Source of the DNA: Tetrahymena elliotti 4EA
Taxonomy: Eukaryota; Ciliophora; Oligohymenophorea; Hymenostomatida; Tetrahymenidae
NCBI GenBank assembly: GCA_000231825.2
Contig: JH720334.1
Span: forward strand, 423,804-487,803
Direction of reading: 5' to 3'
Length of the DNA stretch: 64,000 nucleotides
The position numbers were made by a program, and so were the translations under genes. The notes below the pieces were generated by a model. That model did no database searches and had not been told where the DNA came from. It saw nothing but the letters and a program-made list of their open reading frames with translations. Position 1 is the stretch's first letter; every line of letters starts with the position of its first letter. Below are positions 26,677 to 38,519 of this stretch, in pieces.

Positions 26677-27865
26677 TCATTAAGGGTGGACACTATTATC
26701 TTATTATTTAATATATATATAAATTACTATACTAATAACAACTATCGCTGCCATAATCAAACCAATAACAGCATCAGGATCAAACCCAGTTGAGGAACCA
26801 GTATCATCATTATTATGTTTGTTAATATTATCAATATCTTCTCCAAATTCATCTGGTTTTGGATAATGATCATCATAAAAACATATTTCAGGAACACCAT
26901 TAAGATAACATTCTGAATAATATTTCCTAATAAATGGAATACCAAATACTATGTGATATAGTTAATTAATAGATTATATAGGAGATATTCCTAAGAGACA
27001 CAAATTTTTTTTAATGGGAAGAAAATAAAATTGAGAGCTAAGACATAATTATTGATTAATTTTATTATATTTTTCTTTTAGATTGAAACACAGGTGTATC
27101 GCAAGGGAGTAATTGGCTATAATCGCTTATATTGATAAATTTCTTTAAATTTTGTATGAATTACTACCACAGTTCCATTTATAAAAGAATGTGAGACTAA
27201 GCTGAGTCTACGAATGCAATTAGTTTAGTATTTATTGCCTTATGGTAAATTCAGGTTTTCATTATTTACTCTACTGCTACTGACCATACTTCTTGATTAT
27301 TTAATACATAACAACCAATTTAAGGAAATGATGGACCAGAGTTATTAATTCCTCCTATAAGAATATATGAATTATTTCTTTCAAAAGTAAGTAGGATACT
27401 AAAGGTTTTTACTGCATCCTTCATCCCTGAAATATATGATTCTCTGTGTTGGTCTGTTTCATCAATTATACCTAAAACAAATACTCCTTTATGTTAAAAT
27501 TCTAAACTAACTTAAGAATTATATAAAGAAGCATTCTATTGAGTTGGTATATCCCCTAAAGTTAAATATTTGCATGTGAGACAGATCGAGAAAATGTTTA
27601 ATTTTAATACTGAATTGAGTAACCAAATTACTTAAATTGATTACAATCTTAATGTTTCTGGCAAGAATAAAATTTGGGATTATCCAAACAATTTTCTATT
27701 TAAGTTTTGTTATTTAATTTATAACAACCCTTCTAGGGTACTATTGAAATTAGTAATTTTTTCTTCCCATCTCTACATCTCCAAAATAATGATGTTTATT
27801 TTCAATGACCTACAACTACAATCTAACAACAGCATAAGACTATCCCAAACAATTAATCTTTTATT
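26677..27865 (-). pseudogene. Aspartyl protease pseudogene with C-terminal membrane anchor
   Basis: Pieces of an A1-type aspartyl protease appear in the right order but in different frames: HHYFGDVEMG (N-lobe start), IVPQKGCYKLNNKTQIENC, FGYSIQYQNQ, YLTLGDIPTQ, GVFVLGIIDE, FSILLTFERNNSYILIGGIN, LIAFVDSAQSHILL, LCLLGISPIQSINQLYHIVF with GIPFIRKYYS, and a C-terminal hydrophobic anchor AVIGLIMAAIVVISIVIYIY. The first catalytic DTGSS block is missing and frame-shifted near 27.74 kb. The second catalytic motif reads DSA instead of DTG. Further breaks are a frame slip near 27.57 kb, an in-frame TGA at 27251-27253 (after VEQIMKT), and a slip near 27.08 kb. No splice-site arrangement that I tried repairs all of these. 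It cannot encode an active enzyme. The relatives are ciliate membrane-anchored aspartyl proteases. Confidence 0.8.
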
Positions 27866-30231
27866 AGAGATAAAGTTGTATTAATAGCGAAATAATATTA
27901 ATTATTTGTAATTCATATATTTTTCTATCAATTTCTCTTTTAAATTCACCACCTTTTCTTTTTTTTTCTTTTAATTCTTTTTTTTAACTTCTGAAAAACT
28001 TAATTTAAAACTTTTTTTATCATTAAGTATCTCCGAATTTCGAATTAAAATTTTGCTTTTTATACTAGAAATAATTTGGTAAGTGTGAAATAGTAGAAAA
28101 GTGAAGTGTAGTAATTTTAATAAGATAAATTTTATTAATTTACAATAATAGCAATAACTTCAAAATAAATTTGATATTTTTTCATTTATCAAAAGGAAAT
28201 TTAAAGTTTAAATATTTTTATGAGTTTTTTATAGCAATTTGATTTTGTCGGTTTTGATGATAATTATTAATTTTAAATATTTTTCATTTTAATTTATTTT
28301 TTAACATGAATTTATTTTAATGTAAATCAAGGCCTAGCAAAATGTAAAGGCTAAATTTTTTTGGTTATTTTGTTTCTCCTTGTAAAGATCTGTAAACAAG
28401 TTTTTAATTTTTATTTATTTTTTTATTCAATTATTTTTACTCTAGTTTTAGTTAGGTAGGAGAAACCTTTTTATCCTCCTGCTCTAATAATAGACCCCAT
28501 TGTAAATTCTCTAAATTAAATTAAAAACTCTATTATTTTTAATGAAATACAAATTTGATATTTGTTTATTTAAAATCAAATAATTTTTAAATAAAATTGT
28601 CATATTATGATATTTCAATAAATTATTTTTTCCAAACAAAAATTTAAGTTAATATTAATTTACCAAATTTTATAAATATTAATGAGTTTTAATTTGACAA
28701 TTAGATTGAATTGATTCAGATTTGTAGGAAATTTTTTTAAATATAGAAGAAATAATCTTAAGAGATCCCCATTTAAATTATGAAGATATTAGAAAGAAAA
28801 ATTATTTTTTTAAACTTAATTATGATTAATTTACTAAATTAAAAGAGATATTGATTATTTCGGACTAAAATATATATTAAACTATTGATGTTGCTTTAGT
28901 TTATTTAATATTTTAAATTTAGTTTGGCTTATTATTTTTTTTAAATCTACTTTAGCTTTTTAAGTAAATATATTTGATTTTTATATAAAATAGAATTATT
29001 TCAAAAAAAGGAATAGGAGTTAACACTGTTTAATGGAAGTATAATTCAAGGTATTTTAAAATATTCATTCAAATTTTTTTTTGTCAAGTTAATTTTAATT
29101 AAAACAAAGTGAAGAATATTGTGTTTGCTTTCAATTTAAAGCTTGAAAACAAAATCAGAAAAAAAGAAAATTCTAAGAATTCTTAATAATTTTCAGCAAT
29201 CTCAAAGCTTTAGAATCTTTATAAAAAATACAAACAAATTAAAAACACATCATAAAAATAAAGAAAAGTAGCAGACAAATCAGATTAGTAAATGATAAAA
29301 AGTAGAATTTTGTCTGATAAGTAGAGATGAAATTTAAAAAGATCTCTGCCAGTGAGACACATGGATAGCTTAACGATGATAAGATGAATTGATCTTTTGA
29401 TTAGTAAATAGAAGGAGCTCTAAAAATCTCAAAAATTTTTTGCTCTTGACTCAAAAAAATAATTAACTTCTATCTAATTACAATACAATAAGCTCAGAAA
29501 AAAAGTTTAAGAATTCTTAAACATATCCTGATTAAGTAAAATGAAGCTTATGAACATGCTTCTAAATAACAACCAGGCTTTGAGAGAAGCGATAAGCAAC
29601 AAAATAAGATAAATGGAAGGACTTAGCACATTTTTTTCTACCTATATTTTTAATAATAAATGAAATTTCTATTAATAAACAAAAACTAGCTGTATACTAA
29701 ATTAGAAATTTCTTGGATTATCAGAGAGCAACCAACAAAATGTTAATAGATTTAACATAATTGTTAAACCAAATAATAATTATAACAAAATTTAAAATTA
29801 AAATATTTTTCAAAAACTAATAACAAAACTAAAATTAAACTAATAAATAATAAAAATTAATTCTCATTTAACTTAAAAAAATAAATGTTAAAATAATTTT
29901 GTTATAATAATTATAATAGATTAACTTTATTTAAACTTGATCATATTTTGAAAATTAAAAAAATAAATCCTTTGAAATGATAATAATTAATGATCTATCA
30001 AGTTAAAAATCTAAAAAAATAGATAGAGGTTAATGTAAACTTTAAAGTGATAGAAGACATGTAAGAAAAGTATTGTAAATATATGTCTTAGCTAGTAATT
30101 AGATAGAGCTATCGAATCGATAAGCATATGTAACTAGAATTTAATAAGCCTCTGTAGAACTGAACTAATTTACTAATTTCTTTTTTAATAGGATAAATTA
30201 AAACAAAGAATCTTATTAAATTTTATTTGAG
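27866..30231. other. A/T-rich spacer with relic-like patches
   Basis: Contains the right arm of the inverted repeat at 28441-28514. A patch at 29340-29640 reads, in one plus frame, as coiled-coil-like residues (KQKELQKSQKFFALDSKKQ, NNNQALREAISNKIRQMEG) interrupted by TGA codons. A hairpin with arms near 29770 and 29900 (shared core AATTATAACAAAAT) is also present. No intact gene. Confidence 0.4.
28441..28514 (-). repeat. Right arm of the 75-bp inverted repeat pair
   Basis: Reverse-complement counterpart of 26171-26247; the best-conserved part is AGAGAATTTACAATGGGG read on the minus strand at about 28496-28513. Confidence 0.7.
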
Positions 30232-31370
30232 GTCAATTTTTGCACTTTTTCCTTAATCAAAACTAAAGGAAAAAATAATAATATACCCTAATATGTCAAT
30301 TTTGATAACTTGAAAGATATATGTAAAAGGCTTAGTTTGATTGAAAATGACTCTGATATTTGTCTCAGAAACAACCAAAAAAATAATTTTAAATAGGAAT
30401 TTGCATAGTTTTGATAAATAAAAGTGGATCTATTTCTTTGAAATACTTCAAAGTAACATTTTTAAGAGAATTAATTTCATCTCTTCACTGTAACAAATAA
30501 TACTTAATAAAATGTCCAAACAAAAGCAAAAAAGTAATTAACATGTACCATTTTAAACAAGAAAATGCAACATCAAACTAGGACTTTATCAGAACTTTTA
30601 ATATTTTAGAAATACTTTTCGAAATATTTCTAATATAATTAAGTGAATTGAGTAGAGGAAATTTGTAATAAATTTGTATTCACTCAATTTTGCTTATTAA
30701 TAATCGAACAGCCTTAGGTATTATACTTCAGGACATGATATTTTAAAGAGACAAATTTCTAAAGAACTATCATTTTTGTTTGAATTTCAAAAACAAAATA
30801 CAAAATTTAAATAAGAAAGAGCATTTTCTCTTGATAAGCTATTTAAATATAGAGGACCGAAGACTATGAATGAAGGATTTCTATGAAAACATTATAAAAA
30901 GTTAAGCTAATTTATATAAAGAATAGTTGGATACTAATTCGTTTAAGGAAAATTAATAAAAGTGTCACTAAATATTATTTATATAATAAAAATGATGCTT
31001 TTTGCCCATTCAAAAGCAGTAAATTGGATATTTGTAGAAAAGACAATTACATAGCAAGATTATTTCATATCTAGATGTAAAAGACAAAAATACATCAAAT
31101 TAAGATGAAAAATAATTACAAAATATGGCGAAACTGCCTTCTTTTTACATATTAAGAATCAATTAAAGCCTATTTAAAACAGTAAGAGTAGAGTTTTTGG
31201 ATTATAAAATCAGTGAATAATGAAAGTATAAGTTAAATTATACTATTATGAGGAATATTTAGTCAATGATCATAAAGATGATACGCGTGAATAAAGTGAT
31301 GCAATATCAATTTAAAAAGACAGTTAATCTGGTTATATGAGCATATTATTTTCAATATTTAAATTTTGAG
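30232..31370 (+). pseudogene. Decayed protein-coding region, family not identified
   Basis: The G+C content rises above intergenic level and protein-like segments occur one after another in shifting plus-strand frames: NNNIPQYVNFDNLKDICKRL and FKQEFAQF, a one-base slip, then DKQKWIYFFEILQSNIFKRI, SGHDILKRQISKELSFLFEF, MKDFYENIIKSQANLYKEQL, SSKLDICRKDNYIARLFHI, and finally NTSNQDEKQLQNMAKLPSFY leading to TVRVEFLDYKISEQ. Several TGA codons interrupt each frame. I could not find a splice pattern that gives one continuous protein, so a gene broken by several indels is the best reading. The style (long Asn/Gln-rich regulatory protein) is common in Tetrahymena, but no domain is certain. Confidence 0.4.
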
Positions 31371-32263
31371 AAAAAATATGAGAAAGTCATACTAATTTTC
31401 CTTGTGATTTATCTTGACAAAAGAAATTACATACGCTTTTGATAGTCAAATAAGATCTATTTATAAAAGAATGAGGATTGCATTAGACTCAAGCGATTTG
31501 ATTTATTTATTTATTATTTTGTTAGTTTGATTGATCTATTGATTGCTCCCCTTTAATTACAAATTATGAAGAAAAAACATCAGTTTAAATTATTCCCCCC
31601 TTTCCTAATAATATTAAAAAAAAGAAGAGATATTTTTACCTTTAAAACTAAAGGAATAATTGAATGAAGTAAACAAATAAACAAATTAATGAGTGAAATA
31701 TCAAAAATATTTAAAAAATGAATAAGAAATTATATATTTTTGAAGTTTGTATTTGTTTGGCTCTTTATATGATCTAGCAGCATATAACTAACCAACTAAG
31801 TATATTCACTATCTATTTTCTTCTTTCTTACTACTATTCTTATGTGTTTGCCTTTATCTTATTTTTTTCTTCTTTTATTATATGAATTAATTTATTCAAT
31901 TTGACTATGCTTAAAAATACATCAATCAATTGCTTCATTCATTGATTTATTAATTGAACACTAAGTTTTACTTGCTTTAAAATTTGCAAAGTAATATTAA
32001 TTAAAGTATTAAATAAAGATAAAAGGGTTTGATTTAATATGATTAATTTTGTTTATGATTATCTTATAATTAATTTTTTAAAAGAAGAAAAAATAATTCA
32101 AGAAAAATACGAATTATAAGAACTCAAACACACATCTAATATTCATTAAAATACATTCCCACCATCTTATTATTGTATTTTAAAGAAGTTCTCCATTTTT
32201 AAATCTTGAATTAAAACCTTATCTCCAAATTAATACCTAACCAACTCCATTTATTATTTCTCA

Positions 32264-33106
32264 ATGAGCTGCGCTGGATGTAGAAACTTTTCAAGCTTTG
32301 GTAAAAGCCCTTACTTCAAGGTCGGTACACGCATGTGGATGATCAAAGTGTTAGGAAAGAATACTTTTTATAAGATTTTCACTAATTTCCTCTAGCCTTT
32401 CTCATCCTTCAATAAATCACCTTACAGTTACCAAATATAAGAAAATGAAGATGATAAAGATAAGAACTTTGGACTTGAATTTGTTTCAATCCCTACCTAA
32501 TAATTCTTTACTAAATAAATTCGTGAGATTCAGTTGACTCAAAAGATAAACAAGAAACTCAATAAATCTACCAATCCCTTCCTATATTAAGAAGGACTTG
32601 ATAGCTTAAGTAATTATTTTTCACTAATACCATCCTTTCATCAAAGCTAAATGCCATGATCCCAAAGAATATAAAATTTATTTTCATTGCATTAAATTTG
32701 AAGGCATTTAACAATTTTATGCTTTTGAATTTATTGCCAGCTAATAATTAATATTAATAATAATATAAGATATTTTCAAAGGAAAGGACAAAAAATATCT
32801 ATTAATATAAAACCTTTAATAATTTTACTCAAATTAAATCCTAATCTATATTTTCTTATTCAAATAGGCTAATTAAGAAAGGATGACTCTGGAGATTTTA
32901 ACAGCATTAAAGATAAAAAATCATTTGTTCATTCTATACAACTTGTCAATAACCCCATGGCTATGGACTAATTCTGTCTTGATGATGTAGAAACTGTAGT
33001 AAGTGAATACGACTTAGAAGAATGTAATAGCTTGTTACAAGAAAGTATGGTCATTAGTTCTATGGATTCTCTTTACGATTCCACCACTGATACCGAAGTC
33101 TATTGA
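32264..33106 (+). CDS. Small protein of unknown function with unusual splicing
   Basis: Exon 1 is 32264-32609 (MSCAGCRNFSSFGKSPYFK start). Exon 3 is 32868-33106, ending TTDTEVY before TGA. Between them lies a 93-base block, 32647-32739, that reads as KCHDPKEYKIYFHCIKFEG and QQFYAFEFIA, clearly coding-like. Including it requires a 37-bp intron (32610-32646, GT..AG, very short) and a 128-bp intron (32740-32867) that starts with GC rather than GT; there is no GT in that stretch. All three exons are in phase and give 226 codons (225 residues). Skipping the middle exon also keeps the frame (194 residues). The protein is acidic toward the C-terminus and has no signal peptide or membrane segment. 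Family not recognised. Confidence 0.7.
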
Positions 33107-36100
33107 AAGAATTGAAAACCTTAATAAAATACCAATTCAATCAATATACTTGGATTAATTTACTTGTGAGAGCCACACAAACATGAGCTAAAATAATAAT
33201 TATTTGAGTCGAACAGCCAGTAAACTGATCATTAGAAAATACTCTAAAAGAAGCATTGCGGATTTTAGATTTCTCATTTTCAAGAGCTGCTGAAACGAAG
33301 AGAGTTTTTGTTAAGTGGAATAGCTAAAAAGAGAGAGAGAAAGAGAGAAATTTGAAAAAGAGATAGAGCACCATTTTTGTGTTTACAAACAGATTAAAGA
33401 TAACTTTAAATTAATAATAAAATCACATAGAATAGCAGCAAAAAAGCCTACCTTTATGGTTTGAATTGAACACGCTAGATAGAGTCTGCAAATGATAGAA
33501 AAAAATAAATAAAATTCATTAGTTTTAGTAAAATTTAAATAAAATTAAAATAAACAAAAATATAATGTAGTTATATCTCGAAGGACTACTGCTTGCTTTG
33601 TATTTTTAAATAAATTACTGTCTCTGCTTATCTTTCTTTAAAAGAGAAACTTAAAGAAAACTTCTTTCTTACAAAACTAATTTAATCTTTGAATCTAACT
33701 ATCTATCTATCTAATACCTTCCTTTTTATAATATCATATTGCATATAGTGATATACAAATGAGAAAAACTCTTATTGAATAAACACTACTCTGTTCTCAA
33801 CTTATCTCTAAAGAATAATGATTGTATACTAAAAAACTAAGGAATTCTAATGTATTAATTATAGCAGAATCTAAATCAAACTTAGTAATGGCACCATCTC
33901 ACCTATTTTTCAAACCAGTTTTCTATGAATGATTGAACTAAACATAACTTAACTTAACTAAACAAACAAACAAACAAAGAACCTTTTAAATAGTAATCAT
34001 TTATATTGATAGACCTGCATAAAACATAACTCATATATGATATATATAATATATAAAAAACAAACTTCAAACATAAAATTAATAAACAAATAAACAATAA
34101 ACAAAACCAAACAAATCTTAATTTATTCTTTACTTTACTAGCTTTCATATAAGTATCTTTTTAGTTAAATTCTCTTCATTAACTTCAAATTCAAATAAAA
34201 ACATTAATTTCTCATTTATTTATCTATTTGATTTTTTTATTTTCGTTTCATCTATCTATCTATTTTCTTTTATTTTACTCAATTCAATTATCTTTCTAAC
34301 ATATTAATTAATCACTTTACAAGCATTAATTTTTAATCACTTTTAATACTAACAAATTTATTCTTCCTCCTTACATATTCACAATTTACTCAAAGAATTT
34401 GCAATACTTTCTTTTGATTGGTATTTTAGCTAATAAATATATTTCTTTTGCTTGTTACTAATTTCTTAGATTATTAACAGAACTTTTTACTAATTTTATA
34501 TTTTCTATTCTAAGATAAGTAGCGTTCCATTTTTTAAATTCTTAAATTCATCAAAAAAATATAATATTGTCAATAATTTTTGTTTAATTTTAGATATATT
34601 AGAAAATTATTTATCCTAAGAATTCAATTTATTCTATTAGTTTAAATATCTTAATACATTTATTATAACAAAGAGAAAATACTATTTCGATACTGAATCT
34701 ATTCTTACTTTCAAAATTTGAATATAAATTTTTTTTTGGCTTTTAATTCCCTAACATAATACTAAAATTTAATAATTTAAACTCTGCCAAGCTACATAAA
34801 ATCATCCTATTTAAAATAAAAAATTATTTCAATTATATTTGAAAAAAAAAATGTAATATGTCATAAATTATAAATTGCTTGAATTTGCTTCTCAAATTTT
34901 CTAATTAGATCGGATAGAATATCAAAGAACTTTCTAATTATATTATTACTCTAATCTAAAAATATAATAAAAGTACTTGAGCTATTTAGAACTCAGAGTT
35001 ATTATCCTAATCTGAAATTAATGAAAATTTGTAACAATTTAAATATTTACTCATCTAGCGATGGTTCAAAGATCAAATTTTTTTAAAATATTATTATTTT
35101 GGAAAATCTTCATTAATAATTTTTCATTATTTATTATTTTTTGAACTATCAATAATTTTGAAAATTTATTTTTGTAGTCAATATTCTTTATGAAATAACT
35201 TTTTTTAGTTTACATAAACCTCAGTAACCTAAATAAACTAACACTTAATAACTCTAAAAAATAATATTTTTTTGGTGGATAAGTTAAAAATTATTTTTAA
35301 TTTAGATTAAGAAATATTACATGGAAATTTAAGGTTTCAAATATTATTCAAAAAAAGTAATCACTATATATATTATCACAACAACTATTAACTTTTTCAT
35401 TTGAAAGATTTTTTCAAATATTTAATACTTTATTGATAAAATCATTTTTATTTAAAATAGAAAGCCATGAGAAAAGTTTAAAATTTTAATCTCTAATATT
35501 TTGAATAATTTTGTTCAATAATCTATGAATATTAATAAAAAAATTATATTAAGTTTATGAAAATAAATGTAGTTTAATTCATTTTTAAAAAATTCATTAA
35601 ATTAATTTTAAAATTTTCAATCATCTATTTCCAAAAATTAAAATCTACTAAAACAAAAAAAACTTTTATTTTACTTTCATATATTTTTAATGATTTTGAA
35701 TCAATTTTTAGGAAGGGTAAATAGCTTAGGGTGGAGGAGCCAATAATTAATTATATTTAGGTTAAAAAATATTATTAAAACTCAGAATAAAGTTGGGAAC
35801 ATCTACATTTTGAATTTACTATTTTTAAACTTTATTGCATTCTTCAAAACATATTTACATATTTTGAACTTATTTTAGAATCATTTTCAAACTACTAAAA
35901 AGTAATTGTATCAGGATTATTAGTTATTTCTTATTTGGTTGGCTATTGGGGAAATATTTGTTTAAAAAATCATAATGATTAATAGGTAGAGATTAAAAGA
36001 GATTTTTCAAAAATTTAAAAAATATCCCTATTTCTTTAAAAGTATTTACTGAAAAATAAACACATTCTAAACTATTTTTACTACATAAATATTCAAGGAA

Positions 36101-36933
36101 TAAATTTATTAAAAATGAAATAGTTATTTATCTTTCAATTTGTATTTAAAATCCAAAGATATGTATCACCATAAAAACAATTTTAAAAGTGTTAATGAAT
36201 ACATTACTAACATTTCAAACTTAATTTTGCTATTAAGTTATGGATGGAGAAGATTTAATCTTCTAACAAACTTCTTAATTATTTGATTCGATTTGATGGT
36301 GATTATATATTCTTAATTTCTTAATTACACTTGAATTATATTAAAATATTTAAAGATAAATTTATTTAATAGTTTCCTAATCATAAATTTTGCAAAAAAT
36401 AATAAATCTTCTTTGTAATTTTGCTTTAATAACCAAGAAAAATTAATTTAACTAACCTTCAAAATAAAACCTTTTAGGGTGTTGTAGATTTTTATTAAAT
36501 TTTAAAGTACAAAACTCTATTTGAAAAATTGTTATTGATGAAAATTTTTGAAGTTTATACCAACTAGAACCTAATAGAAAAAATAATCTACTGAGGTGAG
36601 TTTAAATTATTTCTATTGGAATCTTCAAATAGAATTTTTTAATGTTAAAAAAATATTAGTAAGACTTCAATTAATTTGATGATAATAATTGAAAGTTGAA
36701 AATTAAATTTGAGCCACTTATTGTTCATTTACTCTTTGCAGCTTCTGATTTCTTTTAAATATACATATTATTTTCTTTAATAGTTTTGTTCTACCTCAAG
36801 AAGAAGCTTCTATAATATCTTAGATCTAAAATATAATTTTCTATATTTTACCTACCATACATGCATCTTCAATAAGGATTCTGAAAAATATTCATTATGA
36901 AATTATTTTTAAAAAAATCTGTAAAGAAAAGAA
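33107..36933. other. Long intergenic region
   Basis: 3.8 kb, mostly A/T-only. A G+C-richer patch at 33170-33330 contains a 36-codon ATG-to-TGA frame (33183-33293), probably 3' untranslated sequence of the preceding gene. An AAAC microsatellite lies at 33959-33978 and CTAT units at about 33.69 kb. No further gene seen. Confidence 0.5.
33959..33978 (+). repeat. AAAC microsatellite
   Basis: Five tandem AAAC units in intergenic DNA. Confidence 0.7.
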
Positions 36934-38519
36934 ATGTTTCATAACAAAAAACTAATTTTGGTATTTGCACTGGTATCAATTTAGGTGATTTACCTGAAGG
37001 CACACTAAGATAGTTTAAACGAAGAAGGATTTGAGGAATCTTTGTTTCCTACTATGGACACTACTGACTTTGGTTAAGAAGATAGAAATCTCTAATAAAC
37101 AAAAGAAAGACCTTTTAAAATAACATATGACATGAGTTTTTTAATTCACCAAAGAGTAACTCTAGTGAAATCTTATTCAAGTAAAAAGTAGAGTAAATTA
37201 TGAAAATTTCTGTGAATTATTTCTCGAATTTGTTAAAATTTATTCCTCGTGGGAATGGATTAATGAAGTGGACACTTTAAAGAATCATTTGTGGTTGTGG
37301 AACTCTTTTAGCTAAAATTCCTGAATTAGACAAGAATAAAGATAAAGATTCTGACTAACACATTTACTTAGTTTATGTTAACGAACCTCTTCAGGAATAT
37401 GTTGCATATGCTGGGATATGTAGAGAACTTCCAGGATCAGGAACAAGTCATGCATAGATCACTTTTAATTAGGCTTGGCTTAACAAACAAGATCTTTTGG
37501 ATCACAAGATTTTTTTAAATATTTAAGAAACAGTTTTTCATGAAATAATTCATGTCTTAGGATTCACAGAAAAATCATATTCTAACAGGATCAATTCAAC
37601 TACAAAATAAAAATATAATAAAGTAACTTTTGAGGGGAAAGTTAGAGGTTATAATGTTACATATATTTAAACTCCTTATGTAATGAAGGCTGCTCAATAA
37701 TTTTTTGGATGTCCAACTCTTCCTAGTATGCTTTTAGAAAACCAAGGTTCCTCTGGTTCTGCTAGTTCACATTGGGAATCTACTATAGTTAATGATGAGA
37801 TCATGAAAACTACTGTTATAAAAACTAACTTTTATTTGAGTATATTCATTCACAACAGCCCATCTCAAGGATACAGGTTCTTATAGCTAAGTTAATGATG
37901 ATATGGCTGATGAGTATTTATATGGTAAAGATGCTGGCTGTGATTCTGTTTAAAAAGATTGTGATCCTATAAAAATAAAAGTGAATTTTGCAGTAAAGAA
38001 ACTGAAAAACCTAAAAACTAATGTGATTATTATGGAAATGGATTCTCTTGTTGTGAATCTGGAGGTAAATTTTTGGATAATAATTGCTGATAAAGAGTTG
38101 TTGATGATAGAGGTTATTGCTTTGATCCTGTAACAAACTCAAGAAATTCTGCATTATATACCTCTTTCTATGGAAAATACTTTGGCCAAAACTCAAAGTG
38201 CTTTATGTCAACATTAGTTTAAAAAATAGTTGGTTCAACTTATGAGCTTTAAGGATCTTGCTACAAATTTGAGTGCATAGAGGAAAATAATTAGCTAAAG
38301 GTATGGGCAGGAAATGAATCGGCAATATGTAGTAAGAATGGAGAAAAATTGATATTTAACAAATATAATGGCTATCTCCAGTGTCCTGAAAAAATAGACT
38401 AATTTTCCCAGTTCAAAACATTCTGCCCAAACTATTGCTCAAGCAATGGCTATTGTCTTAAAGGTAAATGCTAATGCCTGAAAGGTTATTCTGGAGAATC
38501 TTGTGAGTTATAAAATTGA
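36934..38519 (+). pseudogene. Leishmanolysin (M8 zinc metalloprotease) pseudogene
   Basis: Starts with an intact signal peptide (MFHNKKLILVFALVSIQVIY). In shifting frames it shows the whole family order: EILFKQKVEQIMKIS, HIYLVYVNEP, TVFHEIIHVLGF (HExxHxxGF zinc site at 37539-37553), YNVTYIQTPYVMKAAQQFFG, ENQGSSGSASSHWESTIVND, the third zinc-ligand region AHLKDTGSYSQVNDDMADEY, DYYGNGFSCCESGGKF, and a Cys-rich EGF-like tail ending NGYCLKGKCQCLKGYSGESC. Breaks are a slip in the T6 run at 37137-37142, a one-base slip near 37845, a third near 37970, and an in-frame TGA at 38088-38090. No introns explain these. Leishmanolysin is a large, fast-turning-over family in Tetrahymena, acting at the cell surface or in food vacuoles. 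The decay looks recent because the residues between breaks are well kept. Sequencing indels are a less likely alternative. Confidence 0.9.

Noticed and set aside
33183..33293. 36-residue ATG-to-TGA frame just after the 32.3-kb gene
   Set aside because: Too short and positioned where the 3' untranslated region of the preceding gene is expected; composition is not decisive.
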